From: Alphaproteobacteria bacterium
Lineage (GTDB): Bacteria > Pseudomonadota > Alphaproteobacteria > Ferrovibrionales > Ferrovibrionaceae
Assembly: GCA_017307375.1 (NCBI GenBank)
Contig: JAFKFH010000014.1
Location: 124,001 to 188,000, forward strand
Direction of reading: 5' to 3'
Length of the DNA: 64,000 nt
The translations under genes were made by a program, and so were the position numbers. Each line of letters starts with the position of its first letter. Within the stretch, counting starts at the first letter, position 1. Under the pieces are notes generated by a model, which was not told the DNA's origin, ran no database searches, and saw only the letters and a program-made list of their open reading frames with translations. This document shows, piece after piece, positions 1 to 7,432 of this stretch.

Positions 1-223
1 CGATCGCCGCGGCCAGCGCGGCATAGAACACCTTGTTGGTCGAACCGACGGGCGGAAACGGCGGAATCTTCTGGTAGGTGGCAACGTAGCCGGTGAAGAA
101 CACCGCGACGGGGGCGAGGCCGGCGGCACGCGCGCCCAGGGCGCGGGTAATGGCGGCGGCGACCAGCCCGGCGCCGAAGCAGAGGGCGACGGTCAGTACG
201 AACGGGTTGTCGAACAGGTCCAT
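1..223 (-). CDS. Integral membrane protein, N-terminal fragment cut by the window edge
   Basis: An open frame runs from an ATG at 223 to the left edge without a stop, giving 74 residues. Residues about 7-25 and 37-50 are hydrophobic and could span the membrane. They are followed by a Pro-rich loop with the motif PPVGSTNK and then another hydrophobic start. I do not recognise the family. No good Shine-Dalgarno is visible, so the start is tentative. The gene points left, away from the methyltransferase region. Confidence 0.5.
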   Translation of the reverse strand, partial: MDLFDNPFVLTVALCFGAGLVAAAITRALGARAAGLAPVAVFFTGYVATYQKIPPFPPVGSTNKVFYAALAAAI

Positions 224-590
224 GGCGGCCGAATGTTTCTGCGCAAAAGGGGATCCATGGGCGGACCGGATGAACAGTCCGCGCCGGCATTGTTCCTGGT
301 GCTTCCCGAAGACCGGCTTGGGCGGCGGCGCCGAGTCGGCCGCCTGCCCTGGCTTGGCGGCACGTCTGCCGCGGCGCTACCATGGATCAGCCGGCCAATA
401 TTTTCAAAATCACGATTATGTATGGTCCGAATCACGGTTGGTGATGAACAAGGCCGACGATTGCGCGATGCCGAGGTCGGGCTGCCGCTGGCGTTCAGCT
501 ACGGCGCAGGTCCCGCACGAACAATGCCGAAATCAATTTATAGTTGAAATATTGTATGAAAAAACACCCAATATCAGCCGAAAGGCTCGC
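224..590. other. Intergenic region without a convincing gene
   Basis: These 367 bp separate two leftward genes. They hold the first copy of a diverged direct repeat (385-496) and an AT-richer tail (about 525-590) before the methyltransferase stop. The open frames that cross it have no ribosome binding site, no family resemblance and no coding-like composition. Confidence 0.6.
385..496 (+). repeat. Diverged direct repeat, copy 1
   Basis: This 112-bp stretch aligns with 1623-1734 over its whole length with two compensating 1-nt gaps. Best-conserved blocks are CAGCC-GCCAA-ATTTTCA, GAATCACGGT-GGTGATGAA and GTCGGGCTGC. The second copy covers the promoter and the first 16 codons of the LysR gene at 1687. 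Copy 1 has no open LysR frame after it, so it looks like a decayed remnant of a related regulator start. Confidence 0.6.
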
Positions 591-1346
591 TTATCTCGGT
601 ATCAGGACGATATGAAACTCGTTACTGCCATAGGCGGGTGTCGTGTGATGCGCAATATGCACATCGAGATATCCGAGATCGCGCAGTTCGGCGACGATGC
701 TGAGAAACGCTGGATGTTCGAAGACCCAGCAATGGCAATCCCGGTAGGTTCCGTTCTCGAAGACATCGCGCGCCAGATTCAGCGCGGCATCTTTGGTGAA
801 CAGAGGATTCATCGGGCGCGGATAGGGCCCGCTTTGCCATAGATCATAGGAATTGACGTCGACGGCTTTGCTGAAGCCGTCGTAAATTTGGGAAGCGCTG
901 GGGCGCTTTCGCTGCTCCATCATCGCTTCCAACAGCTGTCCCGTGGTGCTGAGCGGACGAAGATAGTCGAAGGTATAGCGGCGGTCAGGGATCGCGAGGA
1001 CGATGCGGCCACCTGGATTGAGCGACGCCAGCAGGACGTTCAGCCAGGTGATCACGTCGGGCACATGCTCGATGACGTGCGACGCGATCACGTAGTCGAA
1101 CTTCATTCCCCCGAAACTGTCGGGGCCTATCGCCCCGACGACAAAATCGATCTCGGGGATGTTCTCGATATCGACGTGGGGATCATCCTTTGAACTCTCT
1201 CGCAGATCCTCCCGCGAGGCATAGTCGCAATAATATATGAATGGCGATTCGCTGCGCGGCACCAAAGGTTTGTCGAGCGGACCCAACTCAAGCCCACGCT
1301 CCGATTGCAGATCTATATGCGAAAGCAACGCTTCTCGTCGGCTCAA
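591..1346 (-). CDS. Class I SAM-dependent methyltransferase
   Basis: 251 residues with a Rossmann-type methyltransferase core. The degenerate SAM motif LELGP is at residues 19-23. The FDYVIASHVIEHV segment near residues 83-95 and the LNPGGR turn near residue 109 are typical of the Methyltransf_11/23 group. The start is a TTG: a GGGGAGG Shine-Dalgarno lies 6 nt upstream, and no ATG fits. The acceptor cannot be read from the sequence. GC content is visibly lower than in the neighbours, and the gene sits between two copies of a diverged repeat, which suggests insertion or transfer. It has its own promoter upstream. Confidence 0.85.
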   Translation of the reverse strand: MSRREALLSHIDLQSERGLELGPLDKPLVPRSESPFIYYCDYASREDLRESSKDDPHVDIENIPEIDFVVGAIGPDSFGGMKFDYVIASHVIEHVPDVITWLNVLLASLNPGGRIVLAIPDRRYTFDYLRPLSTTGQLLEAMMEQRKRPSASQIYDGFSKAVDVNSYDLWQSGPYPRPMNPLFTKDAALNLARDVFENGTYRDCHCWVFEHPAFLSIVAELRDLGYLDVHIAHHTTPAYGSNEFHIVLIPR

Positions 1347-1686
1347 GTTCTGCCTCCCCTTTTTTATTTTACGCTCAATATTACTACCGAGAAAGATTCA
1401 AAGTCAAAGAGGCCAGAAATACTGTTACAGCATCGGACCAACGACATGACATTCGTCCGATCAACTTCGCCCGGGTGCCGAACTGCTCACCGAAGGTACC
1501 CGCGGCAGAACATTCGTGCCTAGGCATCCTTCGGAACGAACGCCAAAAGTCGGCTGTCATTCGCGCAGCCGGATGACGCTGCCCGAACTGGCCGGCGGCG
1601 CAGGCGCCGCTGGACAACCCCGGACCAGCCCGCCAACATTTTCAGGTATCAATACTTTTCATGGGCTGAATCACGGTCGGTGATGA
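1347..1686. other. Divergent intergenic region, methyltransferase / LysR
   Basis: 340 bp between divergent genes. The left third is AT-rich and carries the methyltransferase promoter. The middle has no supported gene. Around 1590-1612 there is a GC-rich inverted repeat (GGCGGCGC / GCGCCGCT). The right end is repeat copy 2, containing the LysR promoter. Confidence 0.6.
1378..1407 (-). promoter_or_regulatory. Candidate sigma-70 promoter of the methyltransferase gene
   Basis: On the minus strand TTGACT (1407-1402) and TAATAT (1383-1378) are separated by 18 bp. This predicts transcription start near 1371, about 25 nt before the TTG start codon. Confidence 0.55.
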
Positions 1687-1734
1687 ATGTCGCGGGCGAT
1701 GGGAGATATCGATGTCGGGCTGCTGCGGGTGTTC
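1623..1734 (+). repeat. Diverged direct repeat, copy 2 (LysR promoter and gene start)
   Basis: Partner of 385-496. It includes the upstream region of the LysR gene and its first 16 codons. The similarity continues past the start codon into GTCGGGCTGC, so the repeat is not only a shared operator. Confidence 0.6.
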
Positions 1735-2619
1735 GAGGCGGTGCTGGCCGAACGCCAGATCACCCGGGCGGCGCGCCGGCTGAACATCACCCAGTCGGCG
1801 GTCTCCAACTCGCTGGCCCGGCTGCGCCGGCTGTTCGACGACGAATTGTTTGTGCGCACGCCGGACGGGATGCAGCCGACGGACACGGCGCTGAGCATCG
1901 CCGAACCGGTCGCCGCGGCACTCGACGCCATCCGCAGCGCGCTGGCGGTCAAGCTGCCGTTCGACCCGGCGCGCGACGAGGCGAACTTCACCCTCGGCCT
2001 GTCGGAATATGCCGAAATGGTGCTGGCCCCCGACCTGATCACCCGGCTGGCCCGCATCGCCCCGGGGGTGCGGCTGGCGGTGCGGCATGTCGAGCGTGGC
2101 GACGGCCTGCGGCTGATCGACGACGGGCTGATCGACCTGACGGCCGGGGTGCTGCCGGCGCCGCGCCCGCATATGCTGGCGGCGACGCTGCTGGTCGACG
2201 ACATGGCGACACTGATGCGCCAGGGTCACCCGGCGGCCGGCCGGCTCGACCTCGCCACCTTCCTCGCCTACCCCCATATCCTGGTTTCGGCCAGCGGCGC
2301 GCGCGCCGGCGCGATCGACCGGCTGCTGGAAGCGGAGGGGCAGCAGCGCCATCTGGCCGCCGTGGTCGGTCATCTGTCGGTGGTGCCCGCGATCCTCGGC
2401 CGCAGCGACTATCTCTGCACGATGCCCGGGCGGCTGGTGCGCGGGCTGGCGGCCGCCCATGGCCTTGCCTGGGCGCCGACGCCGATCACGCTGCGCCCGC
2501 TGAAGCTGTCGATGATCTGGCATCGCCGGCAGGACCGGCAGGCCGCGCATCTGTGGCTGCGCGACCAGTTGCACGCGACGGTCGCCGACAAAAATTCGCA
2601 GGCGCCCGCGAATACCTGA
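1687..2619 (+). CDS. LysR-family transcriptional regulator, NodD/NahR-like
   Basis: 310 residues, a normal LysR length. An N-terminal winged helix-turn-helix (residues about 11-68, with RAARRLNITQSAVSNSL) is followed by a substrate-binding domain. The segment FTLGLSEYAEMVLAPDL after residue 100 is the form seen in the NodD/NahR/PcpR subgroup, which often responds to aromatic inducers. The inducer here is unknown. The gene is divergent from the methyltransferase and 76 bp ahead of a VOC protein on the same strand. An upstream start cannot be excluded, but this ATG begins right at the helix-turn-helix. Confidence 0.93.
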   Translation: MSRAMGDIDVGLLRVFEAVLAERQITRAARRLNITQSAVSNSLARLRRLFDDELFVRTPDGMQPTDTALSIAEPVAAALDAIRSALAVKLPFDPARDEANFTLGLSEYAEMVLAPDLITRLARIAPGVRLAVRHVERGDGLRLIDDGLIDLTAGVLPAPRPHMLAATLLVDDMATLMRQGHPAAGRLDLATFLAYPHILVSASGARAGAIDRLLEAEGQQRHLAAVVGHLSVVPAILGRSDYLCTMPGRLVRGLAAAHGLAWAPTPITLRPLKLSMIWHRRQDRQAAHLWLRDQLHATVADKNSQAPANT

Positions 2620-2695
2620 CAAAAGGGTGTCAGCGAGAGGGTCCTAATGTTGCCCCCGCGCCGGCATCGGGCCGGCTGTCCTTTGGGGTCAAACC

Positions 2696-3073
2696 ATGCT
2701 CGACCATGTCTCGCTCGGCGTCGCCGACATCGCCCGCACCCGCAAGTTCTACGACGCCGCACTGGCACCGCTGGGCTACAGGCGGCTGTCAAATAGTGAC
2801 GAATCGCTAGGCTACGGCGCTGATTCCGTTGCGCTCTGGCTCAGCAAAGCTGCCAGGCCGGTTCCGGCCGACCGCGAATCGGGGCTGCATTTCTGCTTTG
2901 CCGCGCCCAGCCGCGAGGCAGTCGACCAGTTCCACCAGGCGGCCCTGGCGCAGGGCGGCAGCGACAATGGCGCGCCGGGACTGCGCGCCGACTATGGTGA
3001 CAACTACTATGCCGCCTTCGTCGTCGACCCGGACGGCTACCGGATCGAGGCCTATTGCAGCCAGCCGGGGTGA
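2696..3073 (+). CDS. VOC (glyoxalase/bleomycin-resistance) family protein
   Basis: 125 residues forming one vicinal-oxygen-chelate module. It opens with MLDHVSLGVADIARTRKFY, whose His4 is the usual first metal ligand. It ends with DPDGYRIEAYC, whose Glu is the usual last ligand. Members are metal-dependent lyases, dioxygenases or resistance proteins, and the substrate is not predictable here. The gene follows the LysR gene on the same strand, so co-regulation is possible. A strong hairpin lies 20 bp after the stop. Confidence 0.88.
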   Translation: MLDHVSLGVADIARTRKFYDAALAPLGYRRLSNSDESLGYGADSVALWLSKAARPVPADRESGLHFCFAAPSREAVDQFHQAALAQGGSDNGAPGLRADYGDNYYAAFVVDPDGYRIEAYCSQPG

Positions 3074-3092
3074 CGGCGGCGGATCGGCCACG

Positions 3093-3120
3093 CCGCGCGC
3101 CATCGAACGATGGCGCGCGG
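3093..3120 (+). terminator. GC-rich hairpin after the VOC gene
   Basis: A perfect inverted repeat with 13-bp arms (3093-3105 and 3108-3120) separated by AA. The realistic structure is a 12-bp stem with a 4-nt loop. There is no T-tract, so it may act as a pause or RNA-end structure rather than a classical terminator. Confidence 0.45.
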
Positions 3121-3219
3121 CCCGATCCCGCCCCCTGGCAGCAAGGCCGCAGCTGATCTAGGATCATCCCGGAAAGCCGGATCGATCGACTCATCGATCC
3201 ATGAAACAGGGATGATCGA

Positions 3220-4086
3220 ATGCGACGGGTCACCTTCGACCTCGACGTGCTGCGCAGTTTCGCCACCGGGATCGAGCTGGGCAGCTTCGCCCGCGCCGCC
3301 GACCGGCTGGGCCGCTCGACCTCGGCGATCTCGGCGCAATTGAAGAAGCTGGAGGAACAGGCCGGCACGCCGATCTTCCGCCGCGCCGGACGCGGCCTCG
3401 GCCTGACCGAGGCGGGCGAGACGATGCTCGCCTATGCCCGCCGCCTGCTGGACTTGAACGACGAGGCGGCGGTGGCGCTGCACGGCCTCGACCTCGAAGG
3501 CTGGATCCGGCTGGGCCTGCAGGAGGATTTCGGCGACAGCCTGCTGCCCGCCGTGCTCGGCCGTTTCGCCCGCGCCCATCCGAAGGTGCGGATCGAGGCC
3601 CGCGTCGCCCGCAATGCCGAGCTGATGGAGCGGCTGGCCGGCGGGCGGCTCGATCTCGCCCTGGTCTGGGGCGAGGCCGCGGGCGGCCCGCATGGCCGGC
3701 GCCTCGCCGAGGTGCCGATGCGCTGGATCGGTGCGGCAAGTCAGCCCCCGGTGCGCGACGACGCCATCCCCCTGATCGCCTTCGAAAGCCCCTGCCTGTT
3801 CCGCGAGACCGCGACGGCCGCGCTCGATCGCGCCGGCATCCCCTGGCGGCTTGCCTTCACCAGTCCCAATCTCAGCGGATTGTGGGCCGCGACCGCCGCG
3901 GGTCTGGGGGTGACGATCCGCACCGGCCTCGGCCTGCCCGGAGCGCTCGCGGTGATCGACGACGCCCTGCCCGGCCCGCTGCCGCGGATCGCGCTGACCC
4001 TGCATCAGGCCGAGGCCGAGCCGAGCCCGCCGGCACGCCGCCTGGCCGACCTGATCGGCCAGGCAGTCGGCGAGATGGTGCCCTAA
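3220..4086 (+). CDS. LysR-family transcriptional regulator, LrhA/HexA-like
   Basis: 288 residues. The helix-turn-helix occupies about residues 7-65 (SFARAADRLGRSTSAISAQL) and is followed by a periplasmic-binding-like sensor domain. The opening FDLDVLRSFATGIELGSF is the pattern of the LrhA/HexA/DgdR-like branch. The stop overlaps the stop of the convergent thioesterase by 4 bp. The upstream 100 bp contain several GATCGATC-type dyads that may be its own operator. No linked target is obvious. Confidence 0.9.
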   Translation: MRRVTFDLDVLRSFATGIELGSFARAADRLGRSTSAISAQLKKLEEQAGTPIFRRAGRGLGLTEAGETMLAYARRLLDLNDEAAVALHGLDLEGWIRLGLQEDFGDSLLPAVLGRFARAHPKVRIEARVARNAELMERLAGGRLDLALVWGEAAGGPHGRRLAEVPMRWIGAASQPPVRDDAIPLIAFESPCLFRETATAALDRAGIPWRLAFTSPNLSGLWAATAAGLGVTIRTGLGLPGALAVIDDALPGPLPRIALTLHQAEAEPSPPARRLADLIGQAVGEMVP

Positions 4087-4514
4087 TCGACCCCGAGAAC
4101 CTTCCACACGCCCGAGGCGGTGAGGCAGAGCCGGCCGGCGGCGTGGATCTCGCCCTCGACCATGACGATGCCGGTCCCCTTGCGCACCAGACTTGCCGTG
4201 CCTTCGACCCAGTCGCCGGGCTTGGCGGCGGCGAGGAAGTCGCAGGACAGCGAGATGGTCGCGCAGGGCTTGCGGTCGACCGTCTCGAAGACCAGCGTGC
4301 CGAGCACCTGATCCATCAGGCTGAGCAGCATGCCGCCATGCACGACGCCGTTGCCGTTGTCGTGGGTCGGATCGGCGCGGAAGGCGAGATGGACCAGCCG
4401 GTCGTCGTCGCGGCGGTACCAGACCGGGCCGATCTTGTCGAAATAGCCGCCGCGGCCATTCAGGCGCCGCCAGCCGTCGAGGGTCGGATCGTGATCGCTG
4501 CTCATGCCGGGCAT
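4083..4514 (-). CDS. PaaI-family hotdog thioesterase
   Basis: 143 residues with a single hotdog domain. The motif NGNGVVHGGMLLSLMDQVLG (residues about 53-72) carries the conserved HGG and acidic residue of the PaaI group, which hydrolyses acyl-CoA thioesters. The N-terminal region resembles alphaproteobacterial stand-alone members. It converges on the LysR gene with a 4-bp overlap and is divergent from the crotonase gene 81 bp away. A second PaaI-type protein is at 61669. Confidence 0.88.
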   Translation of the reverse strand: MPGMSSDHDPTLDGWRRLNGRGGYFDKIGPVWYRRDDDRLVHLAFRADPTHDNGNGVVHGGMLLSLMDQVLGTLVFETVDRKPCATISLSCDFLAAAKPGDWVEGTASLVRKGTGIVMVEGEIHAAGRLCLTASGVWKVLGVD

Positions 4515-4595
4515 GACCTAGCGCGGCCAGGATTGACCGGTCAAGCGCGCCGGCCCAAGCTGCCGCCCGCAAACTTGCCAGGGAGGCCTGCACGC

Positions 4596-5396
4596 ATGGC
4601 GCCGTTTCTCGAGATCGACCGCAGCGGGGCGATCGTCTTCGTCACGATGAACCGCCCGGAAACGCGCAATGCGCTGTCCGATCAGGAACAGTTCGACGAA
4701 TTCGTCGACCTCGCCGCCACGCTCAACGCCGATCCCTCGATCGCCGTCGCGGTGCTGACCGGTGCCGGCAGCGCGTTCTGCGCCGGCGGCAACATCAAGC
4801 AGATGCGCGACCGCCGCGGCATCGCCGAAGGCCCCGCGCCGGCCATCCGCGATCGCTATCGCGCCGGCATCCAGACCATCCCCAAGACGCTCTACGATTG
4901 CGAGGTGCCGCTGATTGCCGCGGTGAACGGCCCGGCGATCGGCGCGGGCTGCGACCTGGCCTGCCTCTGCGACATCCGGATCGCCGGGGCCAGTGCGCGC
5001 TTCGCCGAAAGCTTCACCGCGCTGGGCATCATCCCCGGCGACGGCGGCGCCTGGCTGCTGCAGCGCGCGGTCGGCTATGCGCGGGCCGCCGAGATGACCT
5101 TCACGGCCGAGGCGGTCGATGCCCAGACGGCGCTGGCCGTGGGCCTCGTCACCCGGGTGGTGCCGGACGAGGAGCTGGCCGCGGCGGCACGCGATCTGGC
5201 CCAGCGCATCGCCCGCCAGCCGCCGCGGGCCTTGCGCATGGCCAAGCGCCTGCTGCGCCAGGGCCAGACCGGCCGGCTGGACGAGGTGCTGGAACTGTCG
5301 GCGGCCTATCAGGGGATGCTGCACGAGACCGCCGACCATGCCGAAGCGGTCGCGGCCTTCCTGGAAAAGCGCCCCGGCGTCTATCGCGGGACGTGA
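4596..5396 (+). CDS. Crotonase (enoyl-CoA hydratase/isomerase) family protein lacking both hydratase glutamates
   Basis: 266 residues, the usual crotonase length. The oxyanion-hole segments are present: AFCAGGNIKQM near residues 60-70 and NGPAIGAGCDLA near residues 111-122. The two catalytic glutamates of classical hydratase are replaced by Asp120 and Phe140, so simple hydration is unlikely. The PGDGGAWLL form after that is common in members annotated as isomerases or unknown crotonases. The ATG has a good AGGGAGG Shine-Dalgarno at 4580-4586. A strong hairpin follows the stop. Confidence 0.9.
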   Translation: MAPFLEIDRSGAIVFVTMNRPETRNALSDQEQFDEFVDLAATLNADPSIAVAVLTGAGSAFCAGGNIKQMRDRRGIAEGPAPAIRDRYRAGIQTIPKTLYDCEVPLIAAVNGPAIGAGCDLACLCDIRIAGASARFAESFTALGIIPGDGGAWLLQRAVGYARAAEMTFTAEAVDAQTALAVGLVTRVVPDEELAAAARDLAQRIARQPPRALRMAKRLLRQGQTGRLDEVLELSAAYQGMLHETADHAEAVAAFLEKRPGVYRGT

Positions 5397-5400
5397 TCTG

Positions 5401-5425
5401 CGGGGGCGCCTGTGCGGCGCCCCCG
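5401..5425. terminator. Bidirectional hairpin between convergent genes
   Basis: Perfect 10-bp GC-only arms (5401-5410 and 5416-5425) around a 5-nt loop, lying 4 bp after the crotonase stop and 14 bp from the stop of the opposing gene. There is no T-tract. Confidence 0.5.
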
Positions 5426-5439
5426 CCCCGACCTATCGC

Positions 5440-6276
5440 TCAATGATCGAGGAACACGGCAACCGGGCTGCCGGTGCAGACCTTCTCGGTCGCGCCGCCG
5501 AGGCCCAGGAAGGCCGACAGGCCGCCGCCGCCGAACGCCCCCATCACCAGGCCGTCGGCATTGCATTCGCCGGCGGCGCGGATCAGCGCGCGGCCGCGGG
5601 CGCGGGCCGACGAACCTTCCGAATTGAAGCTGCGATAGCTCGCGACGATGCCGTGGCTGTCGAGGAAGTCGATCAGCGCGCGCGCCTTCGGCCCGCCCTC
5701 GCCCAGGGTCAGCACGGTGACGCTGTCGGCCTTCTCCAGCAGCGGCAGCGCTTCCTTGACCGCGCGCGCGGCCTCGGCCGAACCGTTCCAGGCGACCGCG
5801 ATGTTGCGCATCACCGTCGCGGTCGGCTTGGGCGGCGCGACCAGCACAGGGGCGCCGCCGTCGAAGATCAGCGCGCGGACCAGCGCGGCCGAAACCCCGG
5901 CCGCATCGTCGGTCGGGCGGCCGACGACGATGACGTCGGCCAGCCGGCCCAGCGCCGCGATCGACTGGTCGTCCTGGCCGTCGAACAGCGCGAACTCCGA
6001 CTTCACCGTGCCGTCGCCGAAGACCAGCTGATAGACCGCGCGGGCATTGCCCTCGCGCACTTCGGATTCGGAGGCGATCGCGTCGAACTCGGCCGCCGAG
6101 ATGCCGATCATCGCCTCGCCGGCGACGACCGCCGCGATCGACTGCGCCGTGGTGCGGACATGAACGACGCGCACCCGCGCCTCATGCGCCTGGGCCAGCG
6201 CCTTGGCGGCGCGCAGCGCCCCTTCGGTATTGGGGCCGCCAATGGCCAGTGCCAGGATGTTCTTGAAGATCGCCAT
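5440..6276 (-). CDS. Tandem-domain universal stress protein (UspA family)
   Basis: 278 residues made of two Usp domains of about 140 each. The second starts near residue 150 (MRNIAVAWNGSAEAARAV). The nucleotide-binding signature near the C-terminus is GAFGGGGLSAFLGLGGAT, a variant of the G-x2-G-x9-G-[ST] loop with GG-AT at its end. Such proteins bind ATP or AMP in the cytoplasm under stress. The ATG at 6276 is preferred over an in-frame GTG one codon earlier because of the GGGAGAG sequence upstream. Confidence 0.92.
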   Translation of the reverse strand: MAIFKNILALAIGGPNTEGALRAAKALAQAHEARVRVVHVRTTAQSIAAVVAGEAMIGISAAEFDAIASESEVREGNARAVYQLVFGDGTVKSEFALFDGQDDQSIAALGRLADVIVVGRPTDDAAGVSAALVRALIFDGGAPVLVAPPKPTATVMRNIAVAWNGSAEAARAVKEALPLLEKADSVTVLTLGEGGPKARALIDFLDSHGIVASYRSFNSEGSSARARGRALIRAAGECNADGLVMGAFGGGGLSAFLGLGGATEKVCTGSPVAVFLDH

Positions 6277-6350
6277 CACACTCTCTCCCTCGAGGATCTG
6301 TTCCTGGGTTAAGCCATAGCCCCGGCCCGATCAAGCCGCCGTGATGCCGC

Positions 6351-6983
6351 TCACGCGGGAACGTCGTGGGCGTAGCAGCGGATCAGCCCCTGGTCGAAAG
6401 CGCCGCGATGATAGCGAAAGCCGACGCGCAGGTCGGTGTGGCTGTAGTTGTGCTGGCCGGCCTGGGCCTCGGCCGGCCCGTCGGCCGCCAGCGCCGCCGC
6501 ATCCTTCTCGCTGGGCCGGATGATCGCGATGTGGCCCGCCTTGCGCGGGTTCGGATTGATGAACGAGGCGACGACGAACTGGCCCTGGTTGGCCGCCGCC
6601 TGCGCCGCCGCGTAACCGGCGAGCGGCCGCCACCCGCCCTTGCCCGCGGCCAGCCAGTTGCCTTGCGCGTTGGCCAGCAGGACCTGGCCGTGTTCGGGCG
6701 GCCGCAGGATGTAGACGCCGAGGCGTTCGGCCATCGCCGCGACATAGGCCGAGCAATGGGTGTGGCCCGGCGGCGCATCGGGTGCCGTCGGCAGCGGCAG
6801 CCCGGTTTCCCAGGCGATCCGGTCGCCGGCAAGCCAGCGCCGCTCGACGTCCGACTCGTCCAGCAGCTGGACGATGCGCTGCCCGGCCGGCGTGATCGGA
6901 CCGCAGCAGGGCTGGGCGAAACCAGGACGAACAATGGCCAGCGCGGCAAGGCCGCCCATGGCGGCGCGGCGGGTCAGCAGCAT
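6351..6983 (-). CDS. Secreted papain-like (NlpC/P60- or CHAP-type) hydrolase candidate
   Basis: 210 residues. The N-terminus (MLLTRRAAMGGLAALAIVRPGFA) is a signal sequence with a twin-arginine-like RR. The mature part has HTHCSAYVAAMAERLG with Cys77 at the start of a helix, and AGHIAIIRP with His151 at the start of a strand. This Cys-helix then His-strand order is that of NlpC/P60 and CHAP cysteine hydrolases, which cut peptidoglycan peptides or amides. The family assignment is inferred from this order, not recognised directly. The start overlaps the end of the cyclotransferase gene by 10 bp, so the two are probably co-translated. Confidence 0.65.
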   Translation of the reverse strand: MLLTRRAAMGGLAALAIVRPGFAQPCCGPITPAGQRIVQLLDESDVERRWLAGDRIAWETGLPLPTAPDAPPGHTHCSAYVAAMAERLGVYILRPPEHGQVLLANAQGNWLAAGKGGWRPLAGYAAAQAAANQGQFVVASFINPNPRKAGHIAIIRPSEKDAAALAADGPAEAQAGQHNYSHTDLRVGFRYHRGAFDQGLIRCYAHDVPA

Positions 6984-7432
6984 GCGATGGCCTCGAGCGT
7001 GGCAAGATAGTCCGGCGGCAGGCCGCGTGCCCGTGCGCCGGCCAGGATGGCATCGAGATAACGCCGGCTGGGCCGCGGCTCGACCAGCACGGCGTCGGGC
7101 AGGCCCAGATAGGTGAAGGCGGCAACCGGCGCCTCGCCCTGCACGACCGTCAGCTCGCCACGCCGGTAACGCGGCGGCGACCGATCGAGACCCTCATGAC
7201 GGTCGAGCGTCGCGACATGGGCCGGCGTCAGGTCGTAGAGCACGCCCCAGACGTCGCTGCCCGCGCAAGGGTCGAGCGAGGCGACCGCACCCTTCCAGGT
7301 CGACGCCGAATAGAGCGGGAAATGGAGCCGATGCCCGGGCAGGCGTGCCAGGCCGCGAAAGCCGTGGCCGGGGCAGCGCGCCTCCATCTGGGCGCCATCG
7401 AGATTGGAGCCGTAGGCGAAATAGAGGGTCAC
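6974..7432 (-). CDS. Gamma-glutamylcyclotransferase (AIG2/GGCT) family protein
   Basis: 152 residues. The N-terminus TLYFAYGSNLDGAQM carries the YGSN loop that binds the gamma-glutamyl group. The segment LDRHEGLDRSPPRYRR near residue 75 contains the glutamate expected to be catalytic. Family members release 5-oxoproline from gamma-glutamyl peptides. The start is a GTG that overlaps the TGA of the upstream TPR gene in a GTGA arrangement, and the 3' end overlaps the secreted hydrolase gene. It is the middle gene of a tight three-gene operon. Confidence 0.88.
   Translation of the reverse strand: MTLYFAYGSNLDGAQMEARCPGHGFRGLARLPGHRLHFPLYSASTWKGAVASLDPCAGSDVWGVLYDLTPAHVATLDRHEGLDRSPPRYRRGELTVVQGEAPVAAFTYLGLPDAVLVEPRPSRRYLDAILAGARARGLPPDYLATLEAIACC

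Noticed and set aside
93-842. 249-codon plus-strand frame across the left intergenic region and the methyltransferase
   Set aside because: It runs antisense to a well-supported methyltransferase, has no ribosome binding site and has no recognisable motif.
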